64,000 nt of DNA from Zerene cesonia. Taxonomy: Eukaryota; Arthropoda; Insecta; Lepidoptera; Pieridae. The stretch spans positions 7,049,927 to 7,113,926 of the forward strand of contig NC_052114.1 in NCBI RefSeq assembly GCF_012273895.1, given 5' to 3'. Positions 34,825 through 45,232 of the stretch are shown piece after piece (the first letter of the stretch is position 1; the number at the start of each line of letters is the position of its first letter). The translations under genes were made by a program, and so were the position numbers. The notes below the pieces were generated by a model. That model did not search any database. It worked only from the letters and a program-made list of their open reading frames with translations, and was not told the DNA's origin.

Positions 34825-35708
34825 TTAATGATGAGCGACGATGGGAGCGTGAGCGACAGGAGCGGCGTGGGCGGGAGCGGAGTTGGAGACCACAGCGTTG
34901 AAGCCGTTGTGTGGGTCAGCGGTGTACTCCACGCGGCGCACTGAGCCGTCAGCCTCGAGCAGCGAGTACTCGCCGTGCACAACGTCACCGTCGCGGCTCT
35001 CGTGCTGGGACTTGTTGTCGCCGGTGTGGCCGTCGGCTACGGAGTACGCGAAGTCGTATCTGGGGTGCGCCTGTACAAACATTCACAATATATAACTCAT
35101 CTATCTATAACCAAGTATGTGAACTATTGTCAAATTATATGCTCTTGTGTAACTTACATCGTATTCCTCAACAGCGACATGAGCGGGAGCGGCGTGGACG
35201 ACGGGAGCGGCGTGGGCAACGGCAACGCGAGCGGGAGCTGCGTATTGGACGGGGGCAACTACGCCATGACGGACAATGTTTTGGGAAGAGAGGGCGGCGC
35301 CAGAGTAATAGCGGGCGGGGGAGGAGTAGGCTACGGAGGCGACGGGAGCGGCGACAGCGATGGATGGCTGGTGTCTGATGATGTTCTGTGAGGAGACAGC
35401 CGCGGCGGACGAGTAGCGGGCGGGGGTGGCGTAGGCGACTGGGGCGGCTTGGTAGGCAACGGGAGCGGCGTGGTAGGCGACGGGGGCGGCTACAGCAAGG
35501 GGCTGCTCGTGGCGCACGATGCTCTGAGAGGAGACCGCGGATGCGGGGGAGTAGTGAGCTGCGGGCAGCAGACCAGCTGAAGCAACTGCTAATACAGCGC
35601 TTACCACAAATACCTATAATATAATAATAACATTATAATCTAGATAGGCGATAAACCACTTTGATAAAATTTTTTAAACGCATTTTTGTCACTTACTTTT
35701 GAGAACAT
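34825..35708 (-). CDS. CPR-12, RR-2 cuticular protein, complete, 237 aa
   Basis: In reading order: exons 35708-35697 (Met-Phe-Ser-Lys), 35613-35158 and 35070-34825. The signal peptide VFVVSAVLAVASA differs by one residue from CPR-11. Exon 2 (152 codons) has the CPR-8 length, without the extra His-Ala-Ala-Pro unit of CPR-11, but carries SPASAVSSQ like CPR-10 and CPR-13. The RR-2 domain lies at about 157-217. The 3' flank begins like those of CPR-7 and CPR-11 and then diverges. Together with CPR-11 it forms a pair whose first exons and signal peptides are closer to each other than to the rest. Confidence 0.92.
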
Positions 35709-35731
35709 TTTGATGGCAATAATTACTTATT

Positions 35732-35799
35732 ACTGATGTCGTGAATACTTTTTAGCAAGTTATATACTATAGCTCTTAAGACTCACGGTCAACTGGGTA
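35732..35799 (-). promoter_or_regulatory. CPR-12 promoter: TATA, initiator, degenerate DR2-like element
   Basis: In gene orientation TATATAA at 35766-35760 and TCAGT at 35736-35732. ACGGTCAACTGGGTA at 35785-35799 (plus strand) aligns with the DR2-like element of CPR-10/11 but has lost the CAAGG core. Confidence 0.6.
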
Positions 35800-36625
35800 T
35801 CAAGTTTCTGCACCGTAGGTAATATTGCTGAAATAATCAAGATCAGCGAAAGTTGAGGTAACAAGTTCAATTTGTTACAACAGAAATTATAAAGCGCAAA
35901 ATGTATAGATATTATATAATTGTCCACATTCTAAAATGTAGTACAGACGTTATTGTGTAGGGCTTTGTAAGCTGTAATAGCATATAAGAAGTGCAGTAAA
36001 TAACGGGGAATAAGCAGTTTGAATATAAATAATAAGGATATTATTTTATTTGGTACGAAAAGAACACATAGAAATTCGGTTTATATAAGATCGTTAGGGA
36101 TCAAAACCGGGTTATTTATTTTGTGAAAACCTTTCTTTTTGGCTAAACCTTATAAACCTTACAGTTTTAGTATTGATGTATTTGATGAAATGTAGTTTAA
36201 ATATTATGATTGAACTGTTTTCGCAAAATTAAAAATCAAAGTAATACGATTGATTTTTAATTTTATGTGTTCATCTTTATCGTCTTGTTAAATCATCCAC
36301 AAGTATACTAGAAATAAATACACATAAAAGCTTACACAACATATTTCTCCATTTTCTATTTTACAATAACAGTTCATAAAGGTTCGTCAGTAATGACAAT
36401 TTTAGCTTAGCATAATAAATAATCAATTTCCAGTTTTCAAGTTTTCAATATTCAAGTTGTCCTATCTATCTAATGGTTTCTAAAACAATCTATCGTTTTA
36501 CTCCTACTTTCATTGCAATATTCGCTCGACAGATAGATATTGCTATTAATTTTGTCTATACCTAGTCTTGCCATAAATATTGTAATAAAGAAAAAAGAAA
36601 ATTGTTAACTGCAAATAACATTTAT

Positions 36626-37625
36626 NNNNNNNNNNNNNNNNNNNNNNNNNNNNNNNNNNNNNNNNNNNNNNNNNNNNNNNNNNNNNNNNNNNNNNNNNNN
36701 NNNNNNNNNNNNNNNNNNNNNNNNNNNNNNNNNNNNNNNNNNNNNNNNNNNNNNNNNNNNNNNNNNNNNNNNNNNNNNNNNNNNNNNNNNNNNNNNNNNN
36801 NNNNNNNNNNNNNNNNNNNNNNNNNNNNNNNNNNNNNNNNNNNNNNNNNNNNNNNNNNNNNNNNNNNNNNNNNNNNNNNNNNNNNNNNNNNNNNNNNNNN
36901 NNNNNNNNNNNNNNNNNNNNNNNNNNNNNNNNNNNNNNNNNNNNNNNNNNNNNNNNNNNNNNNNNNNNNNNNNNNNNNNNNNNNNNNNNNNNNNNNNNNN
37001 NNNNNNNNNNNNNNNNNNNNNNNNNNNNNNNNNNNNNNNNNNNNNNNNNNNNNNNNNNNNNNNNNNNNNNNNNNNNNNNNNNNNNNNNNNNNNNNNNNNN
37101 NNNNNNNNNNNNNNNNNNNNNNNNNNNNNNNNNNNNNNNNNNNNNNNNNNNNNNNNNNNNNNNNNNNNNNNNNNNNNNNNNNNNNNNNNNNNNNNNNNNN
37201 NNNNNNNNNNNNNNNNNNNNNNNNNNNNNNNNNNNNNNNNNNNNNNNNNNNNNNNNNNNNNNNNNNNNNNNNNNNNNNNNNNNNNNNNNNNNNNNNNNNN
37301 NNNNNNNNNNNNNNNNNNNNNNNNNNNNNNNNNNNNNNNNNNNNNNNNNNNNNNNNNNNNNNNNNNNNNNNNNNNNNNNNNNNNNNNNNNNNNNNNNNNN
37401 NNNNNNNNNNNNNNNNNNNNNNNNNNNNNNNNNNNNNNNNNNNNNNNNNNNNNNNNNNNNNNNNNNNNNNNNNNNNNNNNNNNNNNNNNNNNNNNNNNNN
37501 NNNNNNNNNNNNNNNNNNNNNNNNNNNNNNNNNNNNNNNNNNNNNNNNNNNNNNNNNNNNNNNNNNNNNNNNNNNNNNNNNNNNNNNNNNNNNNNNNNNN
37601 NNNNNNNNNNNNNNNNNNNNNNNNN
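36626..37625. other. Assembly gap, exactly 1000 N
   Basis: AT-rich, non-coding edges. By position it could hide another RR-2 gene, but nothing at the edges shows this. Confidence 0.95.
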
Positions 37626-37722
37626 AGATTCGAAATTCAAATGTAATATTTTTTTATAATTAAGTGTAACAGTATTTATGGCCAGACTAAGTATATTTTA
37701 ATTCCTCCAGTTAGGAGGACAA

Positions 37723-37838
37723 ATAGGCTACTAGAGATAGTAACGCTATGAGCGTCAAATCTCATACAAATCATTTTACTTGCGTATCAATAAGTGTTCT
37801 GTTGCTTCTCACAGTGCGTCGCTATCTCCAGTAGCGTT
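37723..37838. repeat. Imperfect inverted repeat, MITE-like
   Basis: GGCTACTAGAGATAGTAACGC on the left pairs with 'gcgtcgctatctccagtagc' on the right, with about three mismatches over 20 bp and about 70 bp between the arms. Confidence 0.45.
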
Positions 37839-38050
37839 AATTGTTTATTCGTCAATATTTGGCAGTAATAAGTACAGTCACTTTCATTTAAATTAATAAA
37901 ATCTTGATTTTCAATAAAAAGGAACATTTTTGTGACGACAGTTATATGAAATTACAAACTGTTCGTTCCAGCTTTTCCCGCATCATTATTGTATAACCTA
38001 TGACACTCATGAATAATGAAGCTTTCAACACCTGAAATAATTTAAAAATT

Positions 38051-38170
38051 AAAAACTTTTTAACTGATTTTAAACGTGAGCGTGGTCACCACGCTCGCTG
38101 TAAAGTGTTCGAAATGTCGGGTTAATAATATAATGAATAAATCGCGTTTAAAATCCGTTAAGAAGTTTTC
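38051..38170. repeat. Fold-back repeat, copy 3
   Basis: Arms 'aaaaactttttaactgatt' and 'aaatccgttaagaagtttt' match the 29339-29449 element with a few mismatches. The core contains the nested palindrome 'gagcgtggtcaccacgctc'. Confidence 0.7.
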
Positions 38171-39982
38171 AATTTCTAAATGTATAATACTCGCGTAAAA
38201 TCAAACACAAGAAAATACCACCAGAAATAATGTTTGAAATAGTTTGAGAAGAATTTTAATAGACCGATTTCGATATGGTATCGTAGATCATAGATAGATA
38301 TTGTTATTTTTACATTTTATAGTTATTATAGATCACCGATCTTCCGTAACTATAGCAAATAAATGCTAGATTCAACAATCAACGATAGGCTCTATCTATA
38401 AGTAACCAAGGAATCTTTCCTCGCGCATAACTTTTTCGTCTTTTTCGCCTCTCGAATCGTTTTGTTATAGGTAATATGCGAATGTTAAATACACAACTAA
38501 TGTTATTTCATATGCATCTTTCAAAAAGTCGAAGTAAACTATCTTTAAAATACAATTGAAAATAAAATAATCATATTGTACATATTTGTGCTTGCTTCAG
38601 TTTAGCTCAAAATTACGCTTACAGGAATGATATCGCTGTCTACATACTTGTCATTTCGTTTTAAAGTCAGTTTTACAAATAATATGAGAGGTGAAAAATT
38701 CGTCATTTTTTTTAATTTTGTATCAATAAAATAAAAGTAAAACCGTTTAATTTATTTAGATAATTACAACACAATAAGCCACTATATTAATCACCCACAT
38801 AACATCTTAATAACATTATCTGCTTTTCAGGAGTTTAGGCCAGAAAACATTTTTTATTTTCGTTTTATGTGTTGAAATTAATTGAGGTAATGTGTACGGG
38901 GTTGTAGGGCCCGTACATAGTTTTTTGAAATAATTCGTAAATAAAAAAATTAAGTACAATAATCCGTTTATTGTCTTAATTCTGTATGGTTTGGTTGATG
39001 GTTATGAGAACGCGCGATTTCTATGGTGATCGAATGCAAACTGAATGTAATACTAAAATGTCGCGTATCGGGGTAAATGCTGACAGCGCGCAACGTGATG
39101 TACGAACATCTTACAGAATGTGTTGGCACAATTAATTTTAGAGGGTTATCTTTTATTAGACATAGTTTTAGAGACATTAGTCTTATCAGTCATACTCTAA
39201 AACATATTTAATCTCACACCATGATTATCAAGCGCCTGTTTTTTATGGGACAATGTTTTTTTTTTTAATTCAAATGTATATTCAATTATGCATTTCTGTA
39301 TAGAAAAGGCGATCAATATCCAATTCGATGTATTTCCCATTAAAGTATATTCTAATGCAAATCAATTTCGAATAACGAACACACAGTTTTTTTTTAGTAT
39401 AAAATAATGTATACTAGACGCGGATAAACCGATAAACAAACTTTCACATTTATAATATTAGTGTGATAGAGATTAAAATTGTGTTACGACTCCAGTTAGG
39501 TTTACGTTTATTTTTATTTTGAAAAGTAATAGCCTACCTCAAAGCCTAGCTTAGTTCGTGATTTGAGCGTGAAAACATTGCAGAAAAACCCTTACACCGT
39601 AATTGCGCAAATAATTTTTAACGTTTTTACATAATATATATTATGTTAAAAACAAACACAAATAAATGGATTTGAAAGCCGTTTTACAATTGATATATGC
39701 CGAAGTCGAAGCAATTTATTCGTTGAAAATATTAAAATTTTTAGAAAAATAAACGCTGTTTCTTCGATCTTTATATATATAAATGTTTTATAGTGGATAG
39801 CAAAAAAGGTTTACGAACATACTATAGTTGAAATCATATGTATCTGGTAATACCAAATTAAAAAAAAAAAAATAGGACTTCTGGAAAGTTTTCCATGAAT
39901 AAAAAATATCTGTATAACCTGTTAGTTTATTTATTATAAATAGATAACTATATTAACTACTGTTTCGTTTTTCTGTGATAGA

Positions 39983-40874
39983 TCAGTGGTGAGCGAGGAT
40001 TGCAGCTGGAGCATGAGCGACGGGAGCGGCGTGAGCGGGCGCGGAGTTGGAGACCACAGCGTTGAAGCCGTTGTGTGGGTCAGCGGTGTACTCCACGCGG
40101 CGCACTGAGCCGTCAGCCTCAAGCAGCGAGTACTCGCCGTGCACGACGTCACCGTCGCGGCTCTCGTGCTGGGACTTGTTGTCGCCGGTGTGGCCGTCGG
40201 CTACGGAGTACGCGAAGTCGTACCTGGGGTGCGCCTGCGCAAACATTCACAATATTAAAACTCACCTACCCATAACCAAGTAGCCAAACCATTCTCAAAT
40301 TATATCAAATTATATCTCGTGTAACTTACATCGTATTCCTCAACGGCGACATGGGCGGGAGCGGCGTGGACGACGGGAGCGGCGTGGGCAACGGCAACGC
40401 GAGCGGGAGCTGCGTATTGGACGGGGGCAACTACGCCGTGACGGACAATGTTTTGGGAAGAGAGGGCGGCGCCAGAGTAGTAGCGGGCGGGGGAGGAGTA
40501 GGCTACAGAGGCGACGGGAGCGGCGACAGCGATGGATGGCTGGTGTCTGATGATGTTCTGTGAGGAGACAGCCGCGGCGGTCGAGTAGCGGGCGGGAGCG
40601 GCGTAGGCGACTGGGGCGGCTTGGTAGGCGACGGGAGCAGTGTGGTAGGCGACGGGGGCGGCTACAGCAAGGGGCTGCTCGTGGCGCACGATGCTCTGGG
40701 AGGAGACCGCGGATGCGGGGGAGTAGTGAGCTGCGGGCAGCAGACCAGCGGAAGACACCGCCAACACGGCGCTGAATGCAAGAATCTAGAAAATATAAAT
40801 AGCTTTTATTCCTTTTTCTAGATTAAGAAAAAATCCGATATGAATTGCAACATCACACTCACTTTGGTGTACAT
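39983..40874 (-). CDS. CPR-13, RR-2 cuticular protein, complete, 239 aa
   Basis: In reading order: exons 40874-40863 (Met-Tyr-Thr-Lys, donor GTGAGT), 40785-40330 and 40234-39983. The signal peptide is ILAFSAVLAVSSA. Exon 2 has one substitution in a repeat (AYHTAP) and AYAAPARYST where others have AYATPARYSS. The RR-2 domain (157-217) is typical; the tail has an insertion (APAAILAHH) and the stop is TGA. Intron 2 matches that of CPR-6, 25 kb away on the opposite strand, over more than 50 consecutive bases, much closer than to its immediate neighbours. No AATAAA is visible close after the stop on the minus strand. Confidence 0.92.
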
Positions 40875-40897
40875 GTTGATACAGTTATAATTTCACC

Positions 40898-40979
40898 ACT
40901 GATACTTTTTGAACGTAAGGACCTGTTTATATAGCCGAAATTTTATCAGTGGCGAAAGCAATTTGACCCGTTGACCTTG
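40898..40979 (-). promoter_or_regulatory. CPR-13 promoter: TATA, initiator, inverted DR2-like element
   Basis: In gene orientation TATATAA at 40933-40927 and TCAGT at 40902-40898. TGACCCGTTGACCTTG reads on the plus strand at 40964-40979, so relative to the gene it is flipped compared with CPR-10/11. It includes CAAGGTCA, a full match to the 8-base beta-FTZ-F1 core. Confidence 0.65.
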
Positions 40980-41359
40980 CTCTCTGCTTTTACAATAAAA
41001 TTATTGAATTATGCAACGAAAGGGACATTCTCAATGTAGATTATGTATGTAGGACTAATTTTAATAAGATAGAATATAGCAGAAAACAAAATAAAAATAG
41101 AAAACCTATGTTGTTAAGGGGTAATTTAGTTTTCTGTTGATCCAGCTTTTTCAGAGTCTATTCATTTCAAACAAATAGACAAACTCGGCCTCAAATACTT
41201 CTCAAGTTTTCTAGTAATAAAATAAAAAGCTTATATTCTTTTGCAAATTTATATATTTGGTATGCCTTGTGCTATGTTTACATTATTTTCTGTTTCCAAG
41301 ATATTGAGCAATAACAATATAGGATAGGTTATAAACTAATTGTTCAATACTAAATTTCT
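40980..41359. other. Intergenic, CPR-13 to CPR-14
   Basis: Short AT-rich spacer; nothing seen. Confidence 0.5.
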
Positions 41360-43894
41360 TCAATGTTTTTCATGTTCCATGTGATGAATTTCATATTTAA
41401 CATCCGCACGGAATCTGAAAAAGAAACATTTATTTTATGTACGAACGATGAAATCAACTATGAAGTAATATTTTCGCCCTGGAGTTTGATTGATCATCCA
41501 TTAAATGTGATTATTGAAATTTAATGAATTTTCAACCAGAGCCCCATTATAGAACTATATCAACAAGTAATAATTACTAAAGACTGTAATCTGAGAGGGG
41601 TTCAAGTAAAAAAACATCGATTTCAAATTAATAACAAGCGAACATTATGAAAGGACTAACATATAAACTTGATTTTTTTTTTGTATAAAAGTTGTGCTGT
41701 TTGAGATTTGCATTGGTTTATGTTATTTCAAGTATATACCAGAGTGTATGAACTATTATAGTTGGGACCACTTTATGTGATGCCACAGATAGTGTAATTA
41801 TATACGTGATGTTCTATCGGTCCGAAAGCGTTGCAAGTGTGCTTACTTAGTTCTGTAACTACTGCGGCCAAATATGCCATACCCATCAGACTCAGTGTGT
41901 AAAGCGTTATCTTAACCGGTCTGTCCGTCCTAACCAATAGGCAATTATATCTCTCAGTTTGATATTGTTTCCCTGCGTAAGTAACTTGCTTCAATCACAC
42001 GCGTCCTCTTTGATCTCCTCCTCTTTTAATATTTGAATCAGCTCCTCTTTGAACTCTGACTATCAAGTCTGTGTTTAGAGGGCTTAGTATAGACTAAATC
42101 ATCTAAAATTTTCGTAATTACATTTGGTTTGCTCACAGAAATGCCATGCTTTTTTATTTCTAGTTTTCTACATTCACTGTATTACTAAATTCGAAAAGTT
42201 CTCACCCGTTATGATCATCAGCGCGGTAGTGCACAGTCCTCTCATGACCATCAGGTTGTCGCAGGGAGTAGACACCCTTCACCTCACCCCCGTCTCGAGT
42301 TTCATGCTGCGACTTGATATCGCCAGTATGCGGGTCATCTACTTTGTATTCGAACTCGTACTTTGGATAAGTCTATAAGATATATGGAATTATAATAAAT
42401 TAGTTTTGTGCATGGTAATTGGTAAGGTTTTTCTTTGGATGATCTGTGTCTTAAATGTTTAATAGCTTCTTATCTGTATGTTTGTGTCTTACCAACTTCT
42501 TTATACTTGATTTTGAACCACTTTTAAAAGTAATTATTTTTTTTCGTATACCTTGCATAAATGCAAGCGAAACGTTTACTTGATTCTATTATTATCGTGT
42601 GTTGTGATTTTTTTACTACAACTTAGTTGTTACACTTGCAGTCGAATTCAACGTTTAAATTTATTGAAACTAGCTGAACCAAATGATGTTCTACAACTAG
42701 GAACAAAAATTGTTTTTCTACCTGTATGCAACTTTTTTCTTTCCCTTGTGCTAATTATGGGTAATTAAAGAATTATTTATCTGTCTATCTATTCTCAGAC
42801 CCACATTTATAATTTTCATAAAAGAGGTTTAAATAACATTAAACAGAATATATAATTTTATGACATTTGCTTACGAATGTGACATGTATTCCTCTATGGT
42901 TTTTAATAGTAGTTTTTTCATTGCATCATTAAGTGATGGTCGAAGCATGCATTTAGTTTAGATTTGAATTATTAGTATCCTCAGTTACCTGAATAAATCC
43001 GATAGTGCTTAAGCAATAAATTTAAGTAGTTTTTCTTATTAATAACCTATTTATGTCATTGTTATGCTGTACAGTAAATCAGGAAATGTATAGTGATATG
43101 CAGAAGGACATTACGTGGTATTCAATGTGCTCTTCGCGGACCTCTGGTACGCCTTCGAACTTAGTGACGTGTTGTGATGAAAATGCTTTTCCGTGTTCAG
43201 CTGCTACTGAAGCAACGACGATGGCAAGGCACGTTAACTTAAAATAAACATAGAATAAATTAAAATCCTCATATGGAAGGGAAGGTAATAATTCCCTATC
43301 AAACAAAAAAAATATAATTACCTTGGTCGGTTGAAAATTTACGGAGTTCGAGTAATAAAGTCAGGAAAAAAAATAGAGGACCTTTCCCATACGTTCTAAT
43401 AATAATCTAGGAACTATTCCCGTGGGTTGAAAATGTTAAATGCTATGGTTAAATTTTCATACATTATATAAAATGCGTTTGAACTTATTCTTATGTAATT
43501 TATTTAAGGAAATTACGTTAATTATATTTATTATTTGCCTTATTGCAAAGCGCAAAATGAAACCCCATCTTAGAGACATTAAGAATGGATATGTAACATA
43601 ATTGAATATGAGTAAATATTATAAACAAAAATGATTCTTGTTGGAAACAACACAACGGCATATATCGATGATTGCTAGTATTGGGCGTAAAGTGATAGTT
43701 CTAAAGAGAATATTTATATGGCAAAATTTAAATATTACGAAAATCGTGAAATAGTAACTTAATTGCCGATATTTTATTATTCATTCACTGTACACTCACA
43801 CTTATATTGATACCTTTAACACTGATCCAATGAAAGTTTTCTTACTTATAAAAAATATTATAAATATTATTATTAACTTTACCTTAATAAACAT
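41360..43894 (-). CDS. CPR-14, short RR-2 cuticular protein, 118 aa, four exons
   Basis: In reading order: exons 43894-43883 (Met-Phe-Ile-Lys), 43237-43115, 42372-42206 and 41414-41360 (TGA stop); the joined frame is 357 nt. The signal peptide is MFIKLTCLAIVVASVAA. The N-terminal part is only 28 residues (EHGKAFSSQHVTKFEGVPE) and retains the SSQ motif. The RR-2 domain starts at residue 46 (YPKYEFEYKVDD, TGDIKSQHETRDG, YSLRQPDG, RTVHYRADDHNG). It is split by a phase-2 intron before Gly-Phe, unlike the genes at 3-41 kb. RDGGEV replaces the usual RDGDVV, and the end (FRADVKYEIHH) replaces FNAVV. Introns of 650-800 bp are the largest relative to exon size so far. It is the first gene of the small subcluster. 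Confidence 0.88.
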
Positions 43895-43943
43895 TTTGAA
43901 CACTAAAGTTTTGTTCGGTTGATGTTCTTAAAATTCCAAGTGA

Positions 43944-43976
43944 ACTGATGAGTTGTGATTTATGTGTCATTATATA
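43944..43976 (-). promoter_or_regulatory. CPR-14 promoter: TATA and TCAGT initiator
   Basis: In gene orientation TATATAA at 43976-43970 and TCAGT at 43948-43944; the ATG is 50 bp further. Confidence 0.6.
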
Positions 43977-45232
43977 TGAAAACAAACATAGGTCATGAGG
44001 ATTTCACTCAAATAATTGATTGAACATGAATGCTTTGTTAGAATCGTTTAACAAGAAATTATAAGACACGCCTTTAAGATATCGTATAGCGAAGGCCATA
44101 TCCAAATAGATTTTATCACGATAGATTCTGCAACAGAAAGTTTCAATATCAGTTCGATTTTCGAGCATTGCGCATATCAGCTCAGATAATCGTTATATTC
44201 ATTCATTATTTAAATAATATTGGATATAAAATATCGTGTTTATAAATTTTATATTTATTTTTGCAGCAGTTTGTGAAAATATTTAATGCCATTTGCATTA
44301 GTGTATGAGCATTGCAATATCAATAAATTTGGTGGATCACAACGTGATTTTGACACTTATTTTTATATTAGATGTATAGAAATTTTGTGTAAGAATAGTA
44401 TTGAGTGATTAATTACTAGCCGACCGCTTCGCGCGTCGCTTTTTGTATGTATTTTTTATTCTTTAATACTCGAGATCAAGTATATATTCAACGGTGTAAT
44501 AATTTTTGAAATAGTTTGAGTGGTTCTTGCTAAATTTCTCAGCGCTTTATATTGTATGTCATTAAGTAAGGATTAGTACAGATTTTTGTAGTATTTTCAT
44601 GTGTTTACAATTTCACTTTATAGATCGAGGAGTGAACTTAATAACATTATTTAGATTTGAAACACGTTTCGTTAATTTGAACTACTATTAAATTTACAAT
44701 GAAATCGAAAAATCTTTGAAAATACTCACAACTTATACACAAATTGTAAACTTATAGACAATATTTAGACATTTATTCTATAAATTAAGTATTCATCAGC
44801 AGCCCATACATGTTCCCACTGCTGGGACAAAGGCCTCCTATGAGAGTTCAGTTCATAATCCACCACGCTGGCCAAGTGCGGGTTGGCAGATGTCACATGT
44901 CGTCGAACTTTTGATTCTTGGACATGCTAGTTTCCTCACGATGTTTTTCTTCACCGTTTTAAGCAGTGGTGATGCTATCCACATGTGCAGATAAATTGAA
45001 AAATCAATTTATTTCCTGCGCGCTCGCCCGGTCTCGAACCTCGACTTATCGATTTTGAAGTCCGAGGTTCTCACCACTGAGCCACCACTGCTTAAGATTA
45101 AGTTTTATAAACAAAATTTTAACAGTAGTATAAGCTATTGACTTCAATATTCTTGTAAAAAATTAGACAATGTTTATAACGACAAGTATGATATATTTCA
45201 ATAACAACAATTGATTATACATCTAAAAACAA
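43977..45232. other. Intergenic, CPR-14 to CPR-15
   Basis: Includes an inverted tRNA-derived SINE (44793-45094) and a short 'gccgaccgcttcgcgcg' remnant near 44418. No gene is seen. Confidence 0.5.
44793..45094 (-). mobile_element. tRNA-derived SINE, copy 2, longer and inverted
   Basis: On the minus strand the A box TGGCTCAGTGG lies at 45084-45074 and the B box GGTTCGAGAC at 45040-45031. The body extends to 'ggaacatgtatgggctgctg'. Copy 1 at 33095 shares the head and middle but is truncated. Confidence 0.75.

Larger units (their letters stand above)
35800..39982. other. Intergenic, CPR-12 to CPR-13
   Basis: A 4-kb spacer with a 1000-N gap (36626-37625), an imperfect inverted repeat near 37723-37838, a fold-back repeat copy (38051-38170) and a short retroelement end at 39424-39465. 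No coding sequence is seen, and the gap edges show no RR sequence. Confidence 0.5.
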
